A stretch of DNA of 64,000 nucleotides from Fimbriiglobus sp043785105. Lineage in GTDB: Bacteria > Planctomycetota > Planctomycetia > Gemmatales > Gemmataceae. Below the pieces are notes generated by a model that ran no database searches, was not told where the DNA came from, and worked only from the letters and a program-made list of their open reading frames with translations. Shown in pieces: positions 45,435-53,237 of the stretch; position 1 is the stretch's first letter, and each line of letters begins with the position of its first letter. The position numbers and the translations under genes are program-made. The stretch lies in contig JAYVXO010000203.1 in assembly GCA_043785105.1 (NCBI GenBank), positions 1 to 64,000 of the forward strand. Reading direction: 5' to 3'.

Positions 45435-47099
45435 TCACCCCGAGACTTTGAACTTGGAAACTTGTTGCTTCAGCGAATCAGCGGACTCGCGGAGGTTGCC
45501 CGTGACGGAGTGGAATTCCTTCAGCGATGCGGACGTTTGTTGCACACCCGCTGCAAGCGAAAGCATCGCGTCGTTGATCTGCTTCGTACCACCCGATTGT
45601 TGGGCCATCGAATCGTTGACGATCTGGAAGCGGTCGTTCAGGCCGTGAACTTGCTCAATAATCTGCCCCATTTGGCCGTTGATTTCGGACACCCGGCCCA
45701 CGCCCGACCGGACTTCATCTGTGAACTTGTCCATTTCCATCACACCCGCCGAAACGGCCCCTTGCATCTGCCGGACCATGTTTTCGATGTCGAGAGTCGC
45801 CACGGCGGTTTGATCCGCGAGCCGACGAATTTCACGGGCGACCACCAAGAAGCCCCGACCGTACTCGCCGGCTTTCTCCGCTTCAATCGCCGCGTTGATC
45901 GACAACAGGTTCGTTTGGTCCGCCACTTTCGTGATGGTCGTGACCACGACGTTGATGTCGTTCGCCTTCTCCCGGACGACGCTGAGCTTGGACGAAATCG
46001 AGTTCGTGCTTTCCGCGAGCCGTTGCATGGTGTTACCCATGCCGGTCAACCCGGTCCGCCCGGCCGTGGCCAGTACGTTGGTTTGGTGGCCACCGGCACT
46101 AACCGCGTTCATCGTACTCGACAGTTCGTGCGTCGTCGCCGAGATTTGTTTCACCGCAGCGGCGATTTGGTTCGTCGAAGCGCCGAGGGTTTGCATCGTC
46201 GATTCTTGCTCCCGTGCGGTCGCGGCAATCTCGGTCGAACTCGCGTAGAGTTGGATGCTCGATTCGCGCACGCTCACCACAAGGTCATGAATCTTCTGCA
46301 ACACCGCGTTGATGGTCGAAGCCAGTTCGCCGATCTCGTCGTTGGACGTGACCTTCACACGCGCCGTCAGGTCGCCTGCGCCCTCGGCCATGTCCCGCAT
46401 CGTGTGAATGAGTTCGTTGGTCGGCCCGACAATCCCTCGGGTGATGTACCACCCGACGAGAATCAGGATCACGAGGACCACGATGCTCACGACAACGGTG
46501 ACGGTGGACCAATAGTTCAAAGTATCGTTGGCCGAAGCCTCGACCTTCTTTCTCGATTCATTTGCCAATTGCGCGACTTTATCCGTGCCGGCTTTTTGCT
46601 TGTCGTAAAGGTCTCGAAGGTTAACCTTCAAAACCCCAATCGCTTTCTCACGTTGGGGCGCCTGAACTCCCGCTTCGAGATAAGGTAAGAAATCTCGGCT
46701 GGCGACCTTGAAAAATTCACCGGCGGGACCGTGTGCATCTTCACGTAGGCTCGTGCGGATCGGCCCGTCAGGTAGCGTGAAACTCCAGTGCTCGTAGGAT
46801 TTGGTGTAATCCTGCTCGGATTTGCGAAACTGTTCGGTCAAGTCCTTAACACGGACCGGGTCGGTTTCGAGTGCCATCTGCAAACAAAGATTGTACGGCG
46901 TGCGAATGAACAACGAAGGCGGAGTAAGCTCGTTGATGAAATCTCGCTCTTTCATGATTTGCACGTAGAGCGGCCCTTCGATTTTCACCTTGCTGATGGC
47001 CGTGAACATGACAGCTAACACGGCGAGAAAACCGAGCAAGAACAGCCCAATGAGGCCGAAGAGTTTGCCCTGGAATCCGAACCAACGCGAGTGGCCCAT
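45435..47099 (-). CDS. methyl-accepting chemotaxis protein (WspA-like receptor)
   Basis: ATG 47099 is taken rather than the GTG at 47108. The 554-residue receptor has a first transmembrane helix at residues ~13-35 (LIGLFLLGFLAVLAVMFTAI), a ~165-residue periplasmic four-helix-type domain, and a second helix (VVVSIVVLVILILVGWYITR). A HAMP domain follows (GDLTARVKVTSNDEIGELA). The long signalling coiled coil has its tip at ADQTNLLSINAAIEAEKAGE, then GRGFLVVAREIRRLADQT. Glu/Gln-rich heptads suggest methylation sites. It is the first gene of the cluster, at the wspA position. The ligand or surface cue cannot be inferred. Confidence 0.94.
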   Translation of the reverse strand: MGHSRWFGFQGKLFGLIGLFLLGFLAVLAVMFTAISKVKIEGPLYVQIMKERDFINELTPPSLFIRTPYNLCLQMALETDPVRVKDLTEQFRKSEQDYTKSYEHWSFTLPDGPIRTSLREDAHGPAGEFFKVASRDFLPYLEAGVQAPQREKAIGVLKVNLRDLYDKQKAGTDKVAQLANESRKKVEASANDTLNYWSTVTVVVSIVVLVILILVGWYITRGIVGPTNELIHTMRDMAEGAGDLTARVKVTSNDEIGELASTINAVLQKIHDLVVSVRESSIQLYASSTEIAATAREQESTMQTLGASTNQIAAAVKQISATTHELSSTMNAVSAGGHQTNVLATAGRTGLTGMGNTMQRLAESTNSISSKLSVVREKANDINVVVTTITKVADQTNLLSINAAIEAEKAGEYGRGFLVVAREIRRLADQTAVATLDIENMVRQMQGAVSAGVMEMDKFTDEVRSGVGRVSEINGQMGQIIEQVHGLNDRFQIVNDSMAQQSGGTKQINDAMLSLAAGVQQTSASLKEFHSVTGNLRESADSLKQQVSKFKVSG

Positions 47100-47425
47100 A
47101 CTGCACACTTTGAGAAGAATAACCGTTTCGCACGGGAAGAAATAACGTCTATGGAGCCTACCCCATTTTGGGCCAAATAGGAAGGCAAGGCAAAATTCGG
47201 GGCCTAGGTAAATCGCCCCGATCGGTTAGTTTGCATCGGTTACGCTTAAGGTTCCGGGTGAATATTGCGCCCGCTTGCTGTTGAGCAGAATCGAACTCAA
47301 GTTCTTGCCCATTACCTTGTTCGGCCACGCTTGCTACGGATTTGGGGCGCGGTTACTATTTCCTGCACTTCTACCCGTCAATACGAAAAGTAACGATCGA
47401 CGGTTCAATCCCGAAAGGCGTGACG
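47100..47425. promoter_or_regulatory. divergent intergenic region upstream of the chemosensory cluster
   Basis: About 326 bp between the divergent MCP and WGR-protein starts, with no convincing gene. It must contain the promoter of the chemosensory cluster. It holds near-repeated GGGGC(C/G) and ATTTTGGGCC/AAATTCGGGGCC blocks around 47160-47205 that could be operator-like, but I cannot assign a factor. Confidence 0.4.
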
Positions 47426-48871
47426 ATGCGAACGTTTCAATTCAGCGACGCGAAGTCGCACAAGTTCTGGAACATCGACGTGACCGACACGTCGTTCACC
47501 GTCACCTACGGCAAGATCGGCACCGCCGGCCAAACGCAAATCAAAGATTGGCCCACGGCGGAGAAGGCCCAGTCCGAGGCCGAAAAACTCGTCCGTGAAA
47601 AGACCGGCAAGGGTTACACGGAAACGACGCCCCAGGCCAGCCGCAGCGACTCCGAGGCGTTCGAGAAAACCCTCATCGCCCACCCCGATGACAATGCCGC
47701 GTGGTCCGCCTATGCCGATTACCTGATGGAGCAAAACAACCCGCGTGGCGAGTTCATGCAGGTCCAGATGGCGCTGGAAGACGAGACCCTGACCAAACCG
47801 CAACGAGCCGCGTTGACGAAGAAAGAAGCGGCGCTGTTGAAGACACATCAAGAGGAATGGCTCGGGCCACTCGCCCCGTTTTTACTCGCCCCGAAGAAGT
47901 CGGGTGATAGCCATACTCGAATCCTATACAAGTTCCGGTGGGGATGGTTGACCGAATTGTCGATTCCAAACCTGGGCGTCGAACTCGTTCGTGCCATGAT
48001 TCGGACACCTGCACTCCGGTTTCTCCGACGGCTGACGATCGAATCCAGTGCCTATGAAGAACCCGCCGATGCCGCAAACATCCCTACCTATGTGGACGGA
48101 ACTTATCAACCCGGCCCTGACATTCCGGAAGATGTCGATTCCGAAGATGTCGTCTGGCACATGCTCGCCAAGTTCCCGCACTTCGGCGGCCTGCGGGTGT
48201 TCCACCTTGGCAACAAACACGGCGAGAATTTTGATGATTACGAAAGTTGCAGCACCAGCGGCGAGATGGCGCACCACTTCGTCAAGCAGATGCCGAACGT
48301 TGAAGAGCTTTACTTGCTGGCCCACCGGGTCGATGCGAACAAACTCTTCGCGCTGCCGATGCCCCAACTGCGAATCCTGCAACTGTACCACTCCACCAGT
48401 TACCCCCTCGAAAAGCTGACCGAGAACAACAGCGTCACGAAACTGACGCACCTCCTTTGCTACCCTCATGCCCTCGAATTTGAAGACAACGTAGCCTACA
48501 TCCGCATCAAGCAACTGCGGGCGATCTGCAAAGCGACCCATTGGACGCAGTTGCAGTACCTGCAATTACGGATCACGGATTTTGGCGACGAGGGCGCGAA
48601 GGAGGTCGTGAAATCCGGCATCTTGAAGCGGCTCAAAGTGCTCGATTTACAAGCCGGGTGCATTTCTGACGAAGGCGCGGAAGCCTTGGCGAACTGTCCG
48701 GATGTCAAAAATTTGGACCGGCTCAATCTGGACATTAACGCGATGACCGTGGCGGGAATCGGGAAGCTGACGAAAGTCTGCAAGGAACTTTCGGCATTAC
48801 AGCAACACAACAATGTCGGCCCGTTCGGCGCTGAATTTCCGGAATACTTCTTTCATGGTGACATGGAATAA
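47426..48871 (+). CDS. WGR domain, TIGR02996 domain and LRR-like protein
   Basis: ATG 47426 has an AAAGG site and begins exactly with the WGR domain (MRTFQFSDAKSHKFWNIDV, later TVTYGKIGTAGQTQIKDW). The 28 residues before it in the open frame are dropped. Residues ~75-155 form the TIGR02996 repeat-companion domain (LIAHPDDNAAWSAYADYLME and PRGEFMQVQMAL). The C-terminal half has leucine-rich-repeat-like strands (LQYLQLRITDFGDEGAKEVV, LKVLDLQAGCISDEGAEALA). WGR domains bind nucleic acid or act in protein contacts, and TIGR02996 proteins are highly multiplied in Gemmata relatives. Role unknown. It is followed after three bases by the STM4014-like gene, so the two form an operon. Confidence 0.88.
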   Translation: MRTFQFSDAKSHKFWNIDVTDTSFTVTYGKIGTAGQTQIKDWPTAEKAQSEAEKLVREKTGKGYTETTPQASRSDSEAFEKTLIAHPDDNAAWSAYADYLMEQNNPRGEFMQVQMALEDETLTKPQRAALTKKEAALLKTHQEEWLGPLAPFLLAPKKSGDSHTRILYKFRWGWLTELSIPNLGVELVRAMIRTPALRFLRRLTIESSAYEEPADAANIPTYVDGTYQPGPDIPEDVDSEDVVWHMLAKFPHFGGLRVFHLGNKHGENFDDYESCSTSGEMAHHFVKQMPNVEELYLLAHRVDANKLFALPMPQLRILQLYHSTSYPLEKLTENNSVTKLTHLLCYPHALEFEDNVAYIRIKQLRAICKATHWTQLQYLQLRITDFGDEGAKEVVKSGILKRLKVLDLQAGCISDEGAEALANCPDVKNLDRLNLDINAMTVAGIGKLTKVCKELSALQQHNNVGPFGAEFPEYFFHGDME

Positions 48872-48874
48872 CCC

Positions 48875-50008
48875 ATGCCGTCACCGCGTTACATCCTGAT
48901 TGCGAACCCCGGTAGCAAGCGGTGTGACCTGTATCACCGCGAGTTACTGCAATTCTGGGCGGCACGGCGGGTACCAGTCGATGTGCAGATCGTGCCGTGG
49001 GCGGACGTGGTGCCACGGGATGGGGATATCGACGGCATCGCGGCCTTCGACCGCCCGGCCATTGTGCGAATGGAATCACCGGGGAAAAGCGACACCGTCA
49101 CGAAATTGCTCCTCGAAGCCGGTTCCCGGTCTGACCTCACGGAACTCCGCCAAATCTGGCAAGACCTTAACATCCCTCGCGGCTTGATCGTCCGCCCCGG
49201 TCTAGTTTACAAAGGCTTCTGCCGCGTGCTGCGGGGCTTGCGACAATCCTTTGACACTCGACCGCATCTCACGCCCACTGCCTGCCCGCTCGCCATTCAG
49301 CACATGTTCGACAAGACGCAGACCTCCCGCACGCTGGAGCACGCCGGGATTCCGGTGCCGGAATTGCTTCCCTATTCGGACGGGTTTTTAACGCAATATA
49401 CCTCAGAGGATTCCAAGTATGTGAAGCTGAATTCCGGTTCATCCGCTACGGGGATCGTTCACATCATCAGCGTTGGCGTAGAGGGCTTATCAGGCACAAC
49501 GACCGTAGCGGTTCGGGATGGTCAGTTTTATAACACGCGGCAACTGCAAAAATTCCACGGAGACCCTATTTGGCCTGTGATCGATTTCATCATCGCGGAA
49601 GGGGCTATTCTCCAAATCGGAATTCCGATGGCCCAACTCCGGGGCCAGAATTTCGACGTGCGGGTGGTCTGCCTCTACGGGGAACCGATCGCCACGATTT
49701 TCCGCTTGAGCAGCCACCCGATGACCAACCTACACCTGGGTGGGCGGCGTGGGGATTGGGCCGAGTGTCGGGCGGTGATCCCGACCCGCGAATGGCTCGA
49801 CGGACTCGATCACGCCACTAGTGCGGCGGCGTGTTTTGACAGCGCGATTGCCGGCGTCGATCTGCTGTTTGAACGCGGCACGTTCAAGCCGTTCGTCCTC
49901 GAAGTGAACGCCTTCGGAGACTTCTTCCCCGGTTGGCTGAACTCGTCCGGGCAATCCATACCGCACATCGAAATCGAAGCCACGGCCCGAAAATACGGGT
50001 TTTTGTAG
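48875..50008 (+). CDS. STM4014-like (ATP-grasp-like) protein
   Basis: A 377-residue protein starting ILIANPGSKRCDLYHRELLQ. A central and C-terminal region resembles an ATP-grasp fold: YVKLNSGSSATGIVHI, DFIIAEGAILQIGI, GQNFDVRVVCLYGEPIA, and a late VLEVNAFGDFFPG like the metal-binding loop of ATP-grasp ligases. From memory the N-terminus and overall plan resemble the STM4014 family. The product and substrate are unknown. It lies 3 bp behind the WGR/TIGR02996 gene and 39 bp ahead of the HEAT-repeat gene, all on the plus strand. ATP-dependent carboxylate-amine ligase activity is an inference from the fold. Confidence 0.75.
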   Translation: MPSPRYILIANPGSKRCDLYHRELLQFWAARRVPVDVQIVPWADVVPRDGDIDGIAAFDRPAIVRMESPGKSDTVTKLLLEAGSRSDLTELRQIWQDLNIPRGLIVRPGLVYKGFCRVLRGLRQSFDTRPHLTPTACPLAIQHMFDKTQTSRTLEHAGIPVPELLPYSDGFLTQYTSEDSKYVKLNSGSSATGIVHIISVGVEGLSGTTTVAVRDGQFYNTRQLQKFHGDPIWPVIDFIIAEGAILQIGIPMAQLRGQNFDVRVVCLYGEPIATIFRLSSHPMTNLHLGGRRGDWAECRAVIPTREWLDGLDHATSAAACFDSAIAGVDLLFERGTFKPFVLEVNAFGDFFPGWLNSSGQSIPHIEIEATARKYGFL

Positions 50009-50047
50009 CGCATCGTTCCGGGCTTTCCTATTCTGAACACTACTCAC

Positions 50048-51700
50048 TTGACCGACCGCATTGATCCCGCAACGGGCTTGCTCATGGATATTCCCGTCAA
50101 AAAACTGGCCCGGCTGTTGAAGCCCGACCAACCGCTCGATGTCCGCGCGTCGGCGGTGGTGATGTTGGCGGAACTGGGTGTCAAGGACGCGGAGGCGTAC
50201 TCGGAATTGATTACGTGCCTGGACGATGAATCGGAGTTGGTCCGGATTCCGGCGATCAAAGCGGTCGGCAAGTTGAAAATCGGCAAGGCCCTGCCGGTGC
50301 TGATCGAACGCATCAAGATCGGCGGTCCGGAATCCACCCTCGCGGCGGAATCGGCGGCCAAGTTGGGCGCGGAGGGCGTGAAGGCGTTGCAAAACTTGAT
50401 GGCCCATGTTGCCCCTGGGTTGCGTCGTTACATCGCTGCTGCGCTGACGGGTGCCGGGGCAGCCGGTGCTAACGCGAGTGTGGCTGTGTTGCAAGACAAA
50501 GATCCGCAAGTCGCAGCGGCCACCGCCACCGCCATGATCGGGCGAATCCCCACCATGCCAGCGGACCAAAAAGCGACGCTGCTCAAAGAACTCATCGCGG
50601 TGGCATCTAACAAAAAGGTGAAACTGACGCCGAATGCCGAGATGCCGATCGTCCGGGTGTTGGCCTCATTGAATGATGCCAGCGCAGCGGACGTGCTTTG
50701 GGACCGCACCCTGCCACCCCACGCCCCGGAGGTGCGCGCGGCGGCGTTGCAAGCCGTCGGCGGTTGGACACAAACCCCGACGAAGGAACAATGGCGGCGG
50801 TTATTTGCCTGCGCGTCGGAGACCCTGTTTCAAGTGGTCGCCCCGGCGGTCATGGTGTTGAACCGGTTCCCCGTCTCGAACAAAATGCTCGACGATTGGG
50901 TGAAGTTGCTGCACGCCCCGGACATGGCCGCCCGCCGAATGGCGATCGACAAAATCGGCGACCGCGACACCGCCGAAGTCGCCGACGGGTTGATGGGCCA
51001 AATCCATCACGCCGACCGCAACTTGCGCGACGCCGCCCGTGACCGGCTGACAAAACTTGAACACGGCCGCGCGCTGCTAGCCACCGCGTTAATGGAAGCC
51101 AAGCACACGGACGAAGCCTGGCAACTAGCCCGTTCAATGGCGCCGTTCGTGAACACCTTCTCCGCGAAACTGCGGGACGATCTCTTCAAACAAACCTGCC
51201 TCTACGTAGAAGCCAATGACCACCGCGTCGATCCGTTGTGGTTCCTGCTGAAAGAAGCGGATGCGACCGGCCTGCGGGACAAGATGCACGACCAAGCCGT
51301 GGCGAAGCGCAAAAAGAAGGACTACGACACGGCACTGAAGTACCTAAAAACCCTGGTCCGTGACCCCGCCGTCGGCTTCCCGATCCGGCTGGAACTGGCG
51401 ATGTGCGGGCTGAAGAAGTCGGACAAAGAAATCGCCGCCGAGAGTCGCGCCAACGACGCCTGCTTGCGGCAGTTTGAACACATCCTCGGGCAAGACGCCG
51501 ACGAAGCGTTGAAGCAAATCGAGAAGGCGAAGTGGCTGGACGAGAACGATTTCTTCTACCTCGGCTTCCACTTTTCCGAACGCCTCGGCAAGGAGAAAGC
51601 CTTCGGCGCGGCGATGCTCAAATTCGTCGTACAAGCCTCGCCCAAGTCCAAGCACGCCACGGCCGCGAAGAACAAACTGAAGTCCGTTGCGGCGGAGTAA
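50048..51700 (+). CDS. HEAT-repeat protein
   Basis: A 550-residue all-helical protein. The start is uncertain: TTG 50048 opens the frame, while ATG 50084 (MDIPVKKLARLLKPDQPLDV) is the first ATG and equally reasonable; neither has a strong ribosome site. HEAT-like units are clear from residue ~20 to 330 (ASAVVMLAELGVKDAEAYSE, IPAIKAVGKLKIGKALPVLI, RMAIDKIGDRDTAEVADGLM). The C-terminal part is Lys/Ala-rich and helical. HEAT repeats form protein-binding solenoids, and no catalytic motif is seen. It follows the STM4014-like gene closely and probably shares its transcript. Confidence 0.82.
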   Translation: MTDRIDPATGLLMDIPVKKLARLLKPDQPLDVRASAVVMLAELGVKDAEAYSELITCLDDESELVRIPAIKAVGKLKIGKALPVLIERIKIGGPESTLAAESAAKLGAEGVKALQNLMAHVAPGLRRYIAAALTGAGAAGANASVAVLQDKDPQVAAATATAMIGRIPTMPADQKATLLKELIAVASNKKVKLTPNAEMPIVRVLASLNDASAADVLWDRTLPPHAPEVRAAALQAVGGWTQTPTKEQWRRLFACASETLFQVVAPAVMVLNRFPVSNKMLDDWVKLLHAPDMAARRMAIDKIGDRDTAEVADGLMGQIHHADRNLRDAARDRLTKLEHGRALLATALMEAKHTDEAWQLARSMAPFVNTFSAKLRDDLFKQTCLYVEANDHRVDPLWFLLKEADATGLRDKMHDQAVAKRKKKDYDTALKYLKTLVRDPAVGFPIRLELAMCGLKKSDKEIAAESRANDACLRQFEHILGQDADEALKQIEKAKWLDENDFFYLGFHFSERLGKEKAFGAAMLKFVVQASPKSKHATAAKNKLKSVAAE

Positions 51701-51738
51701 CAGAGTTGCTCGATGCTCGAGGTTTCTGAAAGCAGCAC

Positions 51739-51822
51739 TCGCCACAAAGGGTACACAGAACCACAGAGAAGGAAAATTAGTATTTGGATTTCTCACCGTG
51801 GCTCTCTGTGCCCTCTGTGGTG
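51739..51822. repeat. intergenic inverted repeat (CACAGAGA type)
   Basis: Imperfect ~31-nt arms at 51739-51769 and 51792-51822 (CCACAGAG with CTCTGTGG at the core) surround a 22-nt loop in the gap between the HEAT-repeat and moeA genes. The stem could act as a terminator for the upstream operon. Related in sequence style to the repeats at 44.8 and 53.1 kb. Confidence 0.55.
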
Positions 51823-51848
51823 AACATTGATCGAGTCGTCGGAGTGGG

Positions 51849-53051
51849 ATGATGCTTGAAGTTGCGGTTGCGCTGGAAATCGTGTTAGGTCATGCGAAGC
51901 CATTGAAGCCGGAGATTACGGCGTTGATGTCGTCGTCACTGGGGCAGGTGATCGCGGACGACATTCACGCGGACGTGGACTCGCCGCCGTTCGATAAGGC
52001 ACTGATGGACGGCTACGCGGTGCGGTCGGCGGACGTGGTGAATGGTGTGGCCGAGTTGCGAATCGTGGAAGAAGTCGGTGCGGGGAGTGTGCCGACGCGG
52101 GCGATTTTCGTCGGCGAATGCACTGCCCTTTACACCGGGGCGCCGGTGCCCACCGGCGCGGACGCGGTCGTTAAAAAAGAACTCGTCGAAGTGCTGGCCG
52201 ACAACCGCATCCGCGTGAATGACCCGTCGGTGAAGCCGGGGCGACACGTGATGGCCCGTGGCGACGAGATGCGAACCGGGGATGTTGTCCTGCCACGTGG
52301 GACGGTCATCACCCCCGCCGTGTTCGGGTTGTGTGCCACGATCGGCAAAACGGCGGTGCCGTCACTTCCGCTGCCGCAAGTTAGTATTTTCGTCACCGGC
52401 AACGAATTGGTTGAACCGAACCGCCGCCCACGTGGCGGGCAGATTCGCAACTCGAACGGCCCGATGCTGATGGCCCAAACTGCGCGGGCGGGTGCGTTGC
52501 CGCGGTATCTGGGGATCGGCACGGACGACACCGTCGTACTGGAATCGCTCATTCGGGAAGGGCTGTTGTCGAACGTGCTGATCCTGTCCGGCGGCGTGTC
52601 GGTGGGGAAATTCGACTTGGTGCCGAAGGTGTTGGAATCGCTCGGGGTGACGATTCAGTTTCACAATGTACGAATGAAACCGGGCAAGCCGATCCTGTTC
52701 GGCACCAAGGACGGCACGTTAGTGTTCGGCTTACCGGGCAACCCGGTCAGTGCGTTCGTGGGGTTTGAACTGTTCGTGAAACCGGCACTCCGGGCGTTGT
52801 CCGGAAAGACCGTGGCGTGGCACCCGCCGATTCGTGCGACCCTCGCCGAGCCGTTCACCACGTCCAACGATCGCCCGACGTACCACCCCGCCAAGCTGCA
52901 CGGTGACAAAACGGGTGCCACCGTCACACCGCTGCCGTGGTCCGGCAGCGCGGACTTGCGAGCGATGCTAAACGCCAACGCACTATTGGTGTTGCCCGCC
53001 GGGGACGTTCGCGGTGAAACTGGTGACGCGATGGACGTGATGGTCCTGTAA
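51849..53051 (+). CDS. moeA: molybdopterin molybdotransferase MoeA
   Basis: A 400-residue protein with the MoeA domain order. The substrate-binding N-terminal region has SPPFDKALMDGYAVRSADV and LYTGAPVPTGADAVVKKE. The MoaB/Mog-like domain has ILSGGVSVGKFDLVPKVLES, MKPGKPILFG and FGLPGNPVSAFVGFELFVKP. Domain IV follows with beta-rich sequence ending in VMVL. MoeA ligates molybdate to adenylated molybdopterin in molybdenum-cofactor synthesis. ATG 51849 is followed directly by another ATG at 51852; either may start. No other moa/mob genes are adjacent. Confidence 0.95.
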   Translation: MMLEVAVALEIVLGHAKPLKPEITALMSSSLGQVIADDIHADVDSPPFDKALMDGYAVRSADVVNGVAELRIVEEVGAGSVPTRAIFVGECTALYTGAPVPTGADAVVKKELVEVLADNRIRVNDPSVKPGRHVMARGDEMRTGDVVLPRGTVITPAVFGLCATIGKTAVPSLPLPQVSIFVTGNELVEPNRRPRGGQIRNSNGPMLMAQTARAGALPRYLGIGTDDTVVLESLIREGLLSNVLILSGGVSVGKFDLVPKVLESLGVTIQFHNVRMKPGKPILFGTKDGTLVFGLPGNPVSAFVGFELFVKPALRALSGKTVAWHPPIRATLAEPFTTSNDRPTYHPAKLHGDKTGATVTPLPWSGSADLRAMLNANALLVLPAGDVRGETGDAMDVMVL

Positions 53052-53060
53052 CCTAGATTT

Positions 53061-53186
53061 TTCACCACGGAACACACGGAAAACACGGAAAAAGAATCGA
53101 ACAAATTGTTTCGAGCCAGAGAACTGTACGTCTAGCAACAGTGTGTATTTGTTTCTAATTCCGTCTTAATTCCGCGTGTTCCGTGG
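53061..53186. repeat. intergenic inverted repeat (ACCACGGAACAC type)
   Basis: Between moeA and lnt, the left arm starting at 53061 (CACCACGGAACACACGGA) pairs with the right arm at 53158-53186 (TCCGCGTGTTCCGTGGT), about 70 bp apart. The core match is near perfect over 17 bases. It lies 10 bp after the moeA stop. Confidence 0.6.
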
Positions 53187-53237
53187 TTCCAGGATTTCGA
53201 TTTGAAACGCTCTGCTCCCACCGATGGAAGGATTCTC

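Noticed and set aside
45129..46688. 519-codon plus-strand frame opposite the MCP gene
   Set aside because: Arg/His-rich composition without motifs; the minus strand carries the unmistakable MCP signalling tip and HAMP domain.
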